Assembly (NCBI GenBank): GCA_021818955.1
Contig: JAKASR010000015.1
Location: 26,639-90,638 of the forward strand
DNA from: Acidobacteriota bacterium
GTDB taxonomy: Bacteria > Acidobacteriota > Terriglobia > Terriglobales > SCQP01
Reading direction: 5' to 3'
DNA length: 64,000 nucleotides
In this document: positions 45,777 through 54,907 of the stretch, in pieces
Numbering within the stretch: the stretch's first letter is position 1
How the letters are laid out: each line of letters begins with the position of its first letter
Position numbers and translations under genes: made by a program
Notes under the pieces: generated by a model
Told to the model about the DNA's origin: nothing
The model's database searches: none
What the model saw: only the letters and a program-made list of their open reading frames with translations

Positions 45777-46922
45777 TTACTGGTGCCAATCCGAATGCAG
45801 GCTGCGCGCATGATGGGCTTGCTGATCCCAGGCGCTGGTGCGCCAGTTTTCACGAACGTGTTCTCCCGGCATCCAGGGAGGCAGATCCATTAACAAGCGC
45901 TGGCCCAAGCCGGCGAGATAAGGCTCGTATATATGGCGGACTTCGGCCAGGCGGTCGTAACAGGTGCGGCTATTCATCCAGGGAATGCGTTCCTGTTCGA
46001 GCATGGCCTGCAAGCGCTCCAGATCGGCGGGAGACAAATTGCGCGAGGGCGCGACCCGATCCGGACGCACGCCCAGCACCTGCGCCAGGTCCACCAAGGT
46101 ATGCCGGGCCATGGCAAAGGTCAGCTTCGCCTGGCGGATCACCGGCGCATGATCGCCATTCAGCGGGGCGGCGGGGGAGAGGCTGACGCTGCAACCCGCG
46201 CCCAGCATGACCAGGGCGCTGGTGTCGAGCATGGTCGCCAGCGCCGCCAGCCAGGATTGGTTATCGTGTTGCGAGCGGAAGTACCCCAGCACCGGATAAG
46301 AGAGATGGCTTTCGAGCAGTTGCGCCGCCCAGGTTTCGAAGTCCCGCAACAGCGCGATCAGCTCCGCCTGGCTGCGCGCGCAGCGGCGGAGCAGTTCGGC
46401 GGCGGAGGGCGGCGAGCCGGCGCGCGCGTCCAGCAGGGAAATATGCACTTCGCGCTGGCTGAAGGCCTGATACATGACCGGCAGATAACCGATAATGATC
46501 GCGAGAAAGCCGAAGCCGGTGCCGGCCTCAAACACCGCCAGGCCGCGTCCGCCCGGCGTTTGCGGCTGTTTCAAGCCCAGGGTAAAAAAGCTGCTGCCGC
46601 TGGAAAAGAGTTCCGCAGCCCAGGGCTGATGATCGCCCCAAGCCCAACCCAATAAGCTAAAAGCCAGCACCAGCGACACCGCCCAGAGCGCCAGCAACCC
46701 CAATAACGAAAGCGGGCCAAAAATGGCCAGCCACTCTTCGCGCCGCCGGCCGCGCGGCAGGCGGCGCATCAGGGCGCGATACGGCCGCCAGGTGAGCACA
46801 TAGAAAAAACGCGCCAGGCGGATGCGGCGGGTCACGCGCCGCGGCAGGATGATGGTTTCAAAGCCGTCCCAGAGGACGGCAACCAGCAATAAAAGGCCCG
46901 CGATGCCGGCCAGAGCGTGCAT
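45777..46922 (-). CDS. Ion-channel-like membrane protein
   Basis: 381 residues. Membrane helices at about 3-22, 70-95 ('LSLLGLLALWAVSLVLAFSL') and 140-160 ('GFGFLAIIIGYLPVMYQAF') flank a pore-loop-like segment 'LFSSGSSFFTLGLKQPQTPG', reminiscent of the two-helix potassium channel (TLG/TVGYG) family. The selectivity filter is not canonical. The cytosolic C-terminal half is helical and soluble. A GGAGGA ribosome-binding site precedes the ATG. Whether it conducts ions is uncertain. Confidence 0.65.
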   Translation of the reverse strand: MHALAGIAGLLLLVAVLWDGFETIILPRRVTRRIRLARFFYVLTWRPYRALMRRLPRGRRREEWLAIFGPLSLLGLLALWAVSLVLAFSLLGWAWGDHQPWAAELFSSGSSFFTLGLKQPQTPGGRGLAVFEAGTGFGFLAIIIGYLPVMYQAFSQREVHISLLDARAGSPPSAAELLRRCARSQAELIALLRDFETWAAQLLESHLSYPVLGYFRSQHDNQSWLAALATMLDTSALVMLGAGCSVSLSPAAPLNGDHAPVIRQAKLTFAMARHTLVDLAQVLGVRPDRVAPSRNLSPADLERLQAMLEQERIPWMNSRTCYDRLAEVRHIYEPYLAGLGQRLLMDLPPWMPGEHVRENWRTSAWDQQAHHARSLHSDWHQ

Positions 46923-46995
46923 GCGCGCGTCCTCCCGCCTTTATTCTGACAGGGAAAGGGAAGATGCGAGCGGGAAGGGAAAGGGCGAATCCGCG

Positions 46996-47382
46996 CTACT
47001 TAACGCGCAGTTGATTGTAGACGTGGATGTTTTTCCAGTGATCGTGGCGAGCGACCAGGCGCGCCTGTTCGGTGGCGCGGCCGCGGTTTTCAGCGCCCTT
47101 CACCCAACCGTTCAAATGGATAATCCGGCCGGAGAGCTGAACTTCAATATGACCGCCGGCCAGGCGACCGTGGTTGAGGGCGGCATCCAGATCTTTTTGG
47201 AATAACGGAGCAGGCTTGGGGCCGGTAAATTTGTGGACGGCAACGCGCTTGTGCGCAATCGGATGACGCCGCGCCAGACGGTGGGCGGCAGCATGCCCGG
47301 TCTTCGACTTTCGGGCCGCCCAGGCGCGCGGCGATGCCGACAGGGTTGCGAGCAAGAGGCCGATTGCCAGCGTGCGATTCAT
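46996..47382 (-). CDS. Exported BON-domain-like protein
   Basis: 128 residues from the ATG at 47382 (a longer frame to 47433 lacks a signal). Signal peptide 'LAIGLLLATLSASPRAWA', then a basic, His/Lys-rich linker and a C-terminal BON-like domain (about residues 72-128): 'FQKDLDAALNHGRLAGGHIE', 'VQLSGRIIHLNGWVKG' and 'RATEQARLVARHDH', matching the alpha-beta pattern of domains that bind phospholipid or peptidoglycan-linked partners. Periplasmic function not known. Upstream of and divergent from ypdA. Confidence 0.75.
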   Translation of the reverse strand: MNRTLAIGLLLATLSASPRAWAARKSKTGHAAAHRLARRHPIAHKRVAVHKFTGPKPAPLFQKDLDAALNHGRLAGGHIEVQLSGRIIHLNGWVKGAENRGRATEQARLVARHDHWKNIHVYNQLRVK

Positions 47383-47488
47383 GTGCCAAGACCTCAAACG
47401 CGGCCGAAGGGATAAGGCTCGAGCGCGCCGCATTCAGAGTAGCACGTTGCACCTTAAAAGTAGTAGCGGGACCGGTACGCTGCCGGGC

Positions 47489-47494
47489 TAAAAT
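47489..47494 (+). promoter_or_regulatory. -10 element TAAAAT of ypdA (leaderless)
   Basis: TAAAAT ends 6 nt before the ATG at 47501, so transcription is expected to begin at or next to the start codon. No Shine-Dalgarno sequence precedes the ATG. Confidence 0.45.
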
Positions 47495-47500
47495 TTGATC

Positions 47501-48535
47501 ATGACGCCTACCTCCACCGCGGAAGCTACCGCCTGGGACCTGATTATTATCGGCGCCGGCCCCACCGGACTTGCTACCGCGATTGAAGCGGAAAAACTGG
47601 GGATCTCAACCCTGATCATCGAAAAAGGCTGCCTGGTTAACTCGATTTATAACTACCCCACCTCGATGGTATTTTTTACCACCAGCGAGCGCCTGGAAAT
47701 CGGCGATATCCCCATGACGGCGGCTTCGGCCAAGCCCACCCGGTTGGAGGCGATGGCCTATTACCGCAAAGTGGCGCAGCACTATAAATTAAACGTCCAT
47801 CAGTACGAGCGCGTGGACCGCATCCTGCCCGCCACAGCGGGTTTTACGGTACACGCCACCCACGCCAGCGGGCGCAGCGCCCGCTATTCCACCCGCAAGC
47901 TGGTCATCGCCACCGGCTATTACGATCTGCCCAACCGCCTGGGGGCGCCGGGCGAGGAGCAGCCGCACGTCCATCATTACTTCAAGGAAGCGCATCCGTT
48001 TGCCGGCAGCCGGGTCGTGGTGATCGGCGGGAAAAATTCCGCCGCGGATGCCGCGCTGGAGTTGTTTCGCCATGGCGCCCAGGTCACGCTGGTCTACCGC
48101 CGCCCGCAGCTCAGCCCCAGCGTGAAATATTGGGTGCGTCCGGATATCGAAAACCGCATCAAGGCGGGGGAAATTGCCGCGCGCCTGGGTTATCAGGTGC
48201 TGGAAATCGAGCCGGAGGCGGTGCGCATCGCGCGCGCGGCGGAAGATGGAAGCGCCGCGCCGGAAACCGAACTTCTGCCCGCGGATTTCGTTTTCGCGCT
48301 GATCGGCTATCACCCCGATTTCGATTTTCTCGAAGCCGCCGGGGTGCGCTTTCATCCCGACAACCAGCGCCCGATTTGCGACCCGAAGAGCTTTGAATCG
48401 AACGTGCCCGGCCTCTATCTGGCCGGGGTGGTCGTGGGCGGGCGGCAGACCGGCGAGATCTTCATCGAAAACGGACGCTTCCACGGCCAAGTCATCGCCG
48501 CGCACCTGCACCAGCAGCTAAAAGCCAAAGGTTAA
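47501..48535 (+). CDS. ypdA: Bacillithiol disulfide reductase YpdA
   Basis: 344 residues from the ATG at 47501 (a TTG at 47495 is in frame). FAD/NADPH flavoprotein: 'LIIIGAGPTGLATAIEAEKL' binds FAD, 'VVVIGGKNSAADAALELFRH' binds NADPH. The YpdA-specific block 'GCLVNSIYNYPTSMVFFTTS' at about residues 45-65 and C-terminal 'NVPGLYLAGVVVGGRQTGEI' identify it. It reduces oxidised bacillithiol in low-molecular-weight thiol redox control. Acidobacteria are among the groups that carry bacillithiol genes. It converges with the GH27 gene. Confidence 0.93.
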   Translation: MTPTSTAEATAWDLIIIGAGPTGLATAIEAEKLGISTLIIEKGCLVNSIYNYPTSMVFFTTSERLEIGDIPMTAASAKPTRLEAMAYYRKVAQHYKLNVHQYERVDRILPATAGFTVHATHASGRSARYSTRKLVIATGYYDLPNRLGAPGEEQPHVHHYFKEAHPFAGSRVVVIGGKNSAADAALELFRHGAQVTLVYRRPQLSPSVKYWVRPDIENRIKAGEIAARLGYQVLEIEPEAVRIARAAEDGSAAPETELLPADFVFALIGYHPDFDFLEAAGVRFHPDNQRPICDPKSFESNVPGLYLAGVVVGGRQTGEIFIENGRFHGQVIAAHLHQQLKAKG

Positions 48536-48590
48536 AAACTTACAGCCGCGGCCGCGAAAAATCCAAGCCGAGCGGCTGCCCAGCCTGAGA

Positions 48591-49766
48591 TCAAGGCATG
48601 GCGGTCGCTTTCAGCAGCAGCACGCCATGGCGCGGCACGGGCGCGGCAAAATGTCCGTCAAATATCCCTAAATCGCTATGCCGCCAAAGGTCGCGCAGGC
48701 GCAGCCGCGGCGGCAGGTGGAGGCGGCGGAAGTTGAGCGTAATGGGCAGGGTCGAGCCGCCGCGGTTGAACAGGCCGATGGCCCAGTCGCCGCCGGCCAG
48801 CGGGCGCATCCAGATTTCGAGCGGACCCTCGGCCTGGTAACGGCGGGCGGCAATGCCGAGCGGGTCCTGATCCACGGCAATGACTTCCGGGTTGGTGAGC
48901 AGCGCCAGCGTGGCCGGCGTCATATGGGTGAGATCGTTGCCCGCCAGCAGCGGTGCGGCTTCGAGCGACCACAGGCTCATCTGGGTGCGTTCCCCGGCGG
49001 GATGGAGTTTGCCCAGCCCGATGAGCAGGATGTCGGGATCGTTCCAATGTCCCGGGCCGGCGAAGCGGCCCAACCCGCTCTGCTGAAAACCGATCAGCGA
49101 CATGCGATTGTAATCGCCGCCATCGGCGCCCACATCGCCGGCGGTGCGCCACATGTTGCCGCCGACGGACGCGCCCCAGCGCCAGACGCCTTCCAGGCCG
49201 TATTGGCACAGGCTGTAGAGCATGGGGCGCCCGGTGGCCACAAGCGCCCGGTGCATGAGGCGATAGGCGTGCCGCATCTGGCTGGGAGGATAGACCTCGC
49301 CGGCGCTGCACCAGTCGTATTTCAACAGGTCCACGCCCCAGCGGGCGTAGGTTTCCGCATCCTGTTTTTCGTGGCCATAGCTGCCGGCATAGCCGGCGCA
49401 CGTCTTCGGGCCGGGCGAGGAGTAGATGCCGAACTTCAAGCCCAGATGGTGCAGGTATTGCCCCAGCGCCTTCATATCGGGAAAACGCGAATTGGGATGG
49501 ATAAATCCTTGCGCATCGCGTTGGCCCTGCCAGCAGTCGTCGATATCGACATAACGGTAGCCGGCGGCTTTCATGCCGCTGCGCACCAGGGCGGCGGCAT
49601 TGCGCTCGACAATCGCTTGCGAGACCCGGCATTGGTATTGATACCAATCGTTCCAGCCCATCGGCGGCGTGGCGGCGAGTTGGGGCGCCTGGCTCCATAA
49701 CCCCGCGCCGGCGAGCGCGAGCGGCATGACCCAGCGCAGGGCCCGGCGTGGCAAGTGCATGTGCAT
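48591..49766 (-). CDS. Glycoside hydrolase family 27 alpha-galactosidase, exported
   Basis: 391 residues. Signal peptide 'VMPLALAGAGLWSQA'. (beta/alpha)8 enzyme with 'LAATPPMGWNDWYQYQC' at the start of the barrel, 'GYRYVDIDDCWQGQRD' near 70, nucleophile Asp in 'WGVDLLKYDWCSAGE' near 148, acid/base region 'MWRTAGDVGADGGDYN' near 205 and 'AGPGHWNDPDILLIGLGKL' near 235. A C-terminal antiparallel beta domain ends at 'VPRHGVLLLKATA'. Releases alpha-galactose from oligosaccharides or glycans. GAGGAG lies before the ATG. Divergent from the MFS sugar transporter, with repeat copy C between them. Confidence 0.93.
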   Translation of the reverse strand: MHMHLPRRALRWVMPLALAGAGLWSQAPQLAATPPMGWNDWYQYQCRVSQAIVERNAAALVRSGMKAAGYRYVDIDDCWQGQRDAQGFIHPNSRFPDMKALGQYLHHLGLKFGIYSSPGPKTCAGYAGSYGHEKQDAETYARWGVDLLKYDWCSAGEVYPPSQMRHAYRLMHRALVATGRPMLYSLCQYGLEGVWRWGASVGGNMWRTAGDVGADGGDYNRMSLIGFQQSGLGRFAGPGHWNDPDILLIGLGKLHPAGERTQMSLWSLEAAPLLAGNDLTHMTPATLALLTNPEVIAVDQDPLGIAARRYQAEGPLEIWMRPLAGGDWAIGLFNRGGSTLPITLNFRRLHLPPRLRLRDLWRHSDLGIFDGHFAAPVPRHGVLLLKATAMP

Positions 49767-49831
49767 TGTTTTCTCCTCGGCTAAGGCCGAATTATAAATC
49801 GTAGCCGCGGAATTTTTGTTAAGCTCGTTAA

Positions 49832-50014
49832 GCGTTAACGGCCGAGTCGGACAGAAGTTTTTATCCGAGATCGCAGGCCGAAGCGCGGGATTCCTTAGTT
49901 CCCGCGCCGTAACGACAAAAAACTTTCGGCAGCCATGAGTTTTCGCAAAGCGTCCGGCACCGGCCGGACTCTTGCAAAAACGTCAGCGCCTAAAAGTAAA
50001 AGTGGCCGAGCCGC
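49832..50014 (+). repeat. Dispersed UUCG-hairpin repeat, copy C (long form)
   Basis: About 183 bp ending 33 bp before the MFS start; sense orientation plus, so it would form the 5' leader of the transporter mRNA. Contains GCGTTAAC at the start, hairpin GTCCGGC-ACCG-GCCGGAC (loop differs from TTCG) and 'CCTAAAAGTAAA' near the end. Confidence 0.85.
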
Positions 50015-50047
50015 TTCGGTTGCAACCAGCCCAGGGGGCAGGGACGC

Positions 50048-51430
50048 TTGGCGCATGCGCAAAATTCGAGTGCCGCGGCATCTCCCGCGCCGGAGCGCAC
50101 CGGCTATGTGTACTGGATGGCGGGGGTGGCGGCCACGGCCGGGTTGCTGTTCGGCTTCGATATCGCAGTCATCAATGGGGCGCTGGTTTTTTTGCGCCGG
50201 CAACTGCACTTAACCGAACTGGGAACGGAAATTGCCGCTTCCAGCCTGCTGCTCGGCTGCGCCGCCGGCGCCGGCATCGCCGGCTGGCTGAGCGACCGCT
50301 TCGGAAGGCGCCGGGTGCTGATTCTGGCGGCGGCGCTGTTTGCGGTTTCGTCGCTGGCGGCAGCCTTGCCGCGCACCCTGGCCGAATTTGTCGCCGCGCG
50401 CCTGCTGGCCGGCGTGGCGACCGGCATCGCCTCGGTGCTGGCGCCGTTGTATATTTCCGAAAACGCGCCGGCGCGCATCCGCGGCCGGCTGGTAACGCTC
50501 GATCAGTTGGCCATCGTGATCGGGATTTTGCTTTCGTACATCGTCAACTGGTCGCTGGCCGGCTTGGGAGCGGGCAGTTGGCGCTGGATGTTCGCCGCCG
50601 CCGCCGTGCCCGCCGCCGGACTGGGGCTGGCCTTGCTTTTCGTGCCGGAAAGCGCCCGCTGGCTGGCCAAAGAAGGCCGCCGGACGGAGGCGCTGCAAGT
50701 TTTATCACGGCTGCATGGGCCGGAAGCCGCCGGGCGCGAGCTGGCGGAAATCGAGCAAGCGGTGCGCGAGGAGGCGGTTTCCTTTCGCGAACTGTTCCGC
50801 CCGGCGCTGCGCCGTCCGCTGCGGCTGGCGCTGGCGCTGGCCGTGTTGCAGCAGATCACCGGCGTCAATACCGTGTTTTATTACGGCGCGCTGATCTTTC
50901 GCGACCAGGTCAAGAGCAGCCGCGCCACCGCGCTGGGCCTTGATGTCTATATCGGCCTGGTCAATTTGCTGGTGACGCTGGTGGCGATCTGGGTCATCGA
51001 TCGCCTCGGGCGCCGGCCGTTGCTGATGCTTTCCTCCGGCGGCATGGCCGCCAGCCTGCTCTTGCTGGGGCTGGAGTTCCGTTCCGCACAGGTGGCGGCG
51101 CTGCCCGTGCTGCTGTTGATTTTGGCGTACATCGCCAGCTTCGGTGTGGGCCTGGGGCCGGGGGTTTGGGTGGTCTTATCGGAATTGTTTCCCACCCGGC
51201 TGCGCGGCCGCGCCATGGGCGTGGCCACGGTGAGTCTGTGGCTGGCCTCCTTGCTGCTGACCATGACCTTTCTCTCGCTGGTGCGCGCGCTCGGCGCCGG
51301 CGGCGCGTTCTGGATATACGCCGGGCTGTCGCTGTTAACTTTTCTGCTGGTCTGGCGCGGGTTGCCGGAAACCAAGGGACGCAGCCTGGAGCAAATCGAA
51401 GCTTTCTGGAAAGCGAAGGCGGCGGAATGA
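50048..51430 (+). CDS. MFS sugar/proton symporter
   Basis: 460 residues with 12 predicted helices. Start is TTG at 50048, preceded by AGGGA in good position; no ATG lies before helix 1. Sugar-porter signatures: 'GFDIAVINGALVF' in helix 1, 'SDRFGRRRVLIL' after helix 2, 'PESARWLAKEGRR' after helix 6, 'QQITGVNTVFYYGALIF' in helix 7, and 'LPETKGRSLEQIE' at the C-terminus. Probably imports a monosaccharide released by the nearby GH27 (or GH3) enzyme. Its stop overlaps the next start (ATGA, 51427-51430). Confidence 0.92.
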   Translation: MAHAQNSSAAASPAPERTGYVYWMAGVAATAGLLFGFDIAVINGALVFLRRQLHLTELGTEIAASSLLLGCAAGAGIAGWLSDRFGRRRVLILAAALFAVSSLAAALPRTLAEFVAARLLAGVATGIASVLAPLYISENAPARIRGRLVTLDQLAIVIGILLSYIVNWSLAGLGAGSWRWMFAAAAVPAAGLGLALLFVPESARWLAKEGRRTEALQVLSRLHGPEAAGRELAEIEQAVREEAVSFRELFRPALRRPLRLALALAVLQQITGVNTVFYYGALIFRDQVKSSRATALGLDVYIGLVNLLVTLVAIWVIDRLGRRPLLMLSSGGMAASLLLLGLEFRSAQVAALPVLLLILAYIASFGVGLGPGVWVVLSELFPTRLRGRAMGVATVSLWLASLLLTMTFLSLVRALGAGGAFWIYAGLSLLTFLLVWRGLPETKGRSLEQIEAFWKAKAAE

Positions 51431-54400
51431 ACCGGAGTCGAGCCGCCTGCAAGCAGCCAGTCCGCGTTAGGGAAGAGACGGTGGTCATGCCGGAATACGC
51501 CGCGGGGGCGCCGGAGCGGCTGCCGATGTTTCTGGAAAACCGGGTATATCAGGGCAGCAGCGGCAAAGTCTATCCCTGCGCCATTACCGAGCGCATCGCC
51601 GCCACCGCCCGCCCGCGCGGCTTTCGCGCCGTATTTCTCGAAAACGGCTACCTGCAATTGATGCTGCTGCCGGAAATCGGCGGGCGCATTCATGCCGGAC
51701 GCGACCAGACCAATGGCTACGATTTTTTTTATCGCCAGCGGGTGATCAAGCCGGCGCTGGTCGGCCTGCTCGGCCCCTGGATTTCCGGCGGAGTCGAATT
51801 CAACTGGCCGCAGCATCATCGCCCTTCCACCTTTCAGCCGGTGCATTACCGGCTGGAAGCGCGCGCCGACGGCGGCTGCACGGTCTGGCTGGGCGAGCAC
51901 GATCCCATGGAACGGATGAAATGCCTGCTGGGCATTTCTCTCGCGCCCGGGGAAGCGCGAATCGAGGCGAAAGTGCGGCTTTTCAATCGCACTCCCCGCC
52001 CGCAGACCTTTCTCTGGTGGGCCAATGCCGGCGTACACGTGCATGACGAATACCAAGCCTTTTTCCCGCCGGATGTCGCCAAGGTCGCCGATCATGCCCG
52101 GCGCGCGGTGACGGAGTATCCCATCGCCCGCGGTCAATACTATGGCGTGGATTACGGTCCGGGAACCGATATTTCCTGGTGGCACAACCTGCCGGTGCCG
52201 ACTTCCTACATGGTGGCCGCCTCGCATTTCGACTTTATGGGCGGCTACGATCATCGCCGCCGGGCGGGGCTGGTCGCGGTCGCCGATCATCACATCGCAC
52301 CCGGCAAGAAGCTTTGGACCTGGGGCAATTCTGAGTTTGGCCGCGCCTGGGAACGCAACCTGACCGACAAGGATGGCCCCTATATCGAGCTCATGACGGG
52401 GGTTTATACCGACAACCAGCCCGATTTTTCCTGGTTGCAGCCGTATGAAACCCGCGAGTTTTCGCATTACTGGTACCCCATCCAGCGCATCGGGCCGGTG
52501 AAAAACGCCAATCGCCGCCTGGCCGTCAACCTGGAAATCGGGCCGCGCCGGATACGGGCGGGCGTTTGCGCCTGCGAAACCATGGCCGCTCGCGTGGTGT
52601 TGCGCGCCGGCGAGCGGCGGCTGTGGGAAGCGGACTGCAAGCTCGCGCCCGGCGAGCCGTTCGTGCGCGAATCGGCGCCGGCGCAGGGCGCAACGCCGGA
52701 GTCCTATCGGCTGCAAGTTTTCGATCGCGACGGCCGGGAGCTGATCCGCTACCGGCCCTGGCCGGCGGAGGCCCGCGCGGTTGCCGGCGCCGGGGGGCAA
52801 GCAGCCGGGGAAGCCTACGAAATTGAGGCGGGCATTGCCGCACGCTGCGATGGCGCCTGGGCGAATGCCGCGCCGGCGCGCGAGCCGCCCCCGCCGGCGC
52901 GCGCCCGTTCCAGCGACGAGCTGAATTTAATTGCCGCGCATCTCGAACAGTATCGCCACGCCACGCGCTCGCCGGAGCCGTATTGGCGTGAAGCCTTGCG
53001 CCGCGATTCCGGCGATCCGCGCGCCCACCTGGGGCTGGGCCGGCGGCATTTGCGCCAGGGGCAATTTACCGAGGCGGTCAATCATTTCCAGGCCGCCATC
53101 GCCCGGCTGACGGTTTACAATTCCAACCCCGAAGCGGGCGAGGCATTTTACCTGCTGGGCGAAGCGCTGCAATATCTTGGCCGGCGCGAGGAAGCCCGCA
53201 TTGGCTTCTATAAATCGGTCTGGAGCGCGGCCTGGCGCGGCGCCGGGTTTTACGCGCTGGCCAGGCTTGCCGCCCGGCAAGGCGAATATCCGGCCGCGCT
53301 CGATCACCTGGAAGCCAGTTTGGCGGCGGACGGCGCAAATCTGAACGCGCGCAACCTGAAAGCCGCGCTGCTGCGGCGGCTGCATCAAGGCGCCCGCGCT
53401 CGAAAAATCGTCACCGCGACGCTTGCGCTGGATCCGCTCGACTTATGGTCGCAGCATGAAGCCAGCCTGTTGGGCCTGAAAACATCGCCGCCAGCCAGCT
53501 TGTCCGCCGATCCGCAACTGGCGCTGGATGTGGCCTTCGACTATGCCGGCGCGGGCTTCTGGCGCGAAGCCGGCGAGGTGCTGGCGCCGCATTGCCAAGC
53601 GCCGCGGCCGCCGGCCATGGCGCTTTACGCGGCCGGCTACCTGGCTTTGCAAGCCGGCGAAGCCGCCTCGGTCCGGGACTGGTATCGCCGCGCCGGCCGC
53701 GCCAGCGCCGATTATTGTTTTCCGTCGCGGCTGGAAGAAATGCTGGCGCTGGAAGCCGCGCTGGCCGAAATGCCGGGCGACAGCCGGGCGCATTATTATC
53801 TCGGCTGCTTGTATTACGACAAGCAGCGCCACGAAGACGCCGCCCGGCATTGGGAGCGGGCGGCGGCGCTCGACCCCGATTTCGCGCCCGCCTGGCGCAA
53901 CCTGGCGCTGGCCGAGTACCGCGTTCGCCGGCATGCGGAAAAAGCGCGGCAAGCCTGCCGCCGCGCCCTGGCCGCGGCGCTGGCGGCGGTGGAAGCGGAA
54001 GCACAAAAGGCAGCGGCGGAGGCGAGCCAAGCCGAGCCGCCCGGGCTGGAGCTGGCGCGCAACGATGCCGCGCGAATCCTGGAAGAGCTCGATCAACTGG
54101 AAGACCGCCTGGGAGCGGCGCCCGCCGCACGCCTGGAGCGGCTGGAGCAGGCGGCGGCACTCGTTCGCCGGCGCGATACGCTGGTGCTGGAACGCGCCGC
54201 CTTGCTGCTGCGGCTGGACCGTCCTCGCCAGGCTTTGGCGGCGCTCGCCGGCCGCCGCTTTCATCCCTGGGAAGGCGGCGAAGGGCGGGCGGCGGAAGTC
54301 TATACCGAAGCGCATTTGCGCTTGAGCGAGGCGGCGCGGGCCGACGGCCAAGCGCGGGCCGCGCTGGCACATTGCCGCGCCGCCCGCCGCCTGCCGGAAA

Positions 54401-54897
54401 ACCTGGGCGAGTTCCGGCATCCGTTAAGCCCATTGAACCGGATCGAGTATCAAACCGCGCTGGCGCTGCGCGCGCTGGGCAAGCCGGCGGCCGCCCGGCA
54501 AGCATTCGAGCGCGCCGCCGCCGCACCCCATCCCGCCATGCCGCAAAGCCCGGCCGCGGAATACTGGCGCGGGCTGGCGCTGCGCGCGCTGGGACGCCGG
54601 CCGGCGGCGCGCGCCTGCGTTCCGCGCCTGCAGGCGGAGGCGAAGCAACGGCTGCGGGCCCGCCCCGCGGCCGATTATTTCGCCACCTCCGTTCCCGATT
54701 TCTCGGCATTTCCGAAAGATCCGACTAAAGCCGCCGCCGCCGAAGCCCGGCTGCTCGCCGGCCTGGCGCAACTGCTGGCCGGCCGCCGCGCCGAGGCGCG
54801 TAAAAATTTAATGGCGGCGCTGCGGCTCGATCCCATGCTGCCGGGCGCGGCGAGCGCGATACGCAGCATGAATAAGCCCAGCCAGCCAACGCGGTAA
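51427..54897 (+). CDS. DUF5107 domain plus TPR protein, sugar-operon type
   Basis: 1156 residues. The ATG at 51427 overlaps the MFS stop, so translation is coupled; the earlier open frame is antisense-like and rejected. Residues about 20-340 form a DUF5107 beta-sandwich related to the galactose-mutarotase fold ('LLPEIGGRIHAGRDQTNGYD', 'FLWWANAGVHVHDEYQAFFP', 'DISWWHNLPVPTSYMVA', 'KKLWTWGNSEFGRAWERNL'). From about 490 a long superhelix of TPR-type repeats follows ('AHLGLGRRHLRQGQFTEAVN', 'AHYYLGCLYYDKQRHEDAAR'). No signal peptide, so cytosolic. It likely binds or acts on the transported sugar; activity unknown. larC-like gene follows after 10 bp. Confidence 0.88.
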   Translation: MNRSRAACKQPVRVREETVVMPEYAAGAPERLPMFLENRVYQGSSGKVYPCAITERIAATARPRGFRAVFLENGYLQLMLLPEIGGRIHAGRDQTNGYDFFYRQRVIKPALVGLLGPWISGGVEFNWPQHHRPSTFQPVHYRLEARADGGCTVWLGEHDPMERMKCLLGISLAPGEARIEAKVRLFNRTPRPQTFLWWANAGVHVHDEYQAFFPPDVAKVADHARRAVTEYPIARGQYYGVDYGPGTDISWWHNLPVPTSYMVAASHFDFMGGYDHRRRAGLVAVADHHIAPGKKLWTWGNSEFGRAWERNLTDKDGPYIELMTGVYTDNQPDFSWLQPYETREFSHYWYPIQRIGPVKNANRRLAVNLEIGPRRIRAGVCACETMAARVVLRAGERRLWEADCKLAPGEPFVRESAPAQGATPESYRLQVFDRDGRELIRYRPWPAEARAVAGAGGQAAGEAYEIEAGIAARCDGAWANAAPAREPPPPARARSSDELNLIAAHLEQYRHATRSPEPYWREALRRDSGDPRAHLGLGRRHLRQGQFTEAVNHFQAAIARLTVYNSNPEAGEAFYLLGEALQYLGRREEARIGFYKSVWSAAWRGAGFYALARLAARQGEYPAALDHLEASLAADGANLNARNLKAALLRRLHQGARARKIVTATLALDPLDLWSQHEASLLGLKTSPPASLSADPQLALDVAFDYAGAGFWREAGEVLAPHCQAPRPPAMALYAAGYLALQAGEAASVRDWYRRAGRASADYCFPSRLEEMLALEAALAEMPGDSRAHYYLGCLYYDKQRHEDAARHWERAAALDPDFAPAWRNLALAEYRVRRHAEKARQACRRALAAALAAVEAEAQKAAAEASQAEPPGLELARNDAARILEELDQLEDRLGAAPAARLERLEQAAALVRRRDTLVLERAALLLRLDRPRQALAALAGRRFHPWEGGEGRAAEVYTEAHLRLSEAARADGQARAALAHCRAARRLPENLGEFRHPLSPLNRIEYQTALALRALGKPAAARQAFERAAAAPHPAMPQSPAAEYWRGLALRALGRRPAARACVPRLQAEAKQRLRARPAADYFATSVPDFSAFPKDPTKAAAAEARLLAGLAQLLAGRRAEARKNLMAALRLDPMLPGAASAIRSMNKPSQPTR

Positions 54898-54907
54898 GCT
54901 TTTAATC

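Noticed and set aside
51166..51426. N-terminal extension of the DUF5107 protein inside the MFS gene
   Set aside because: It lies in another frame of the MFS coding sequence; the ATGA overlap at 51427 is the natural start.
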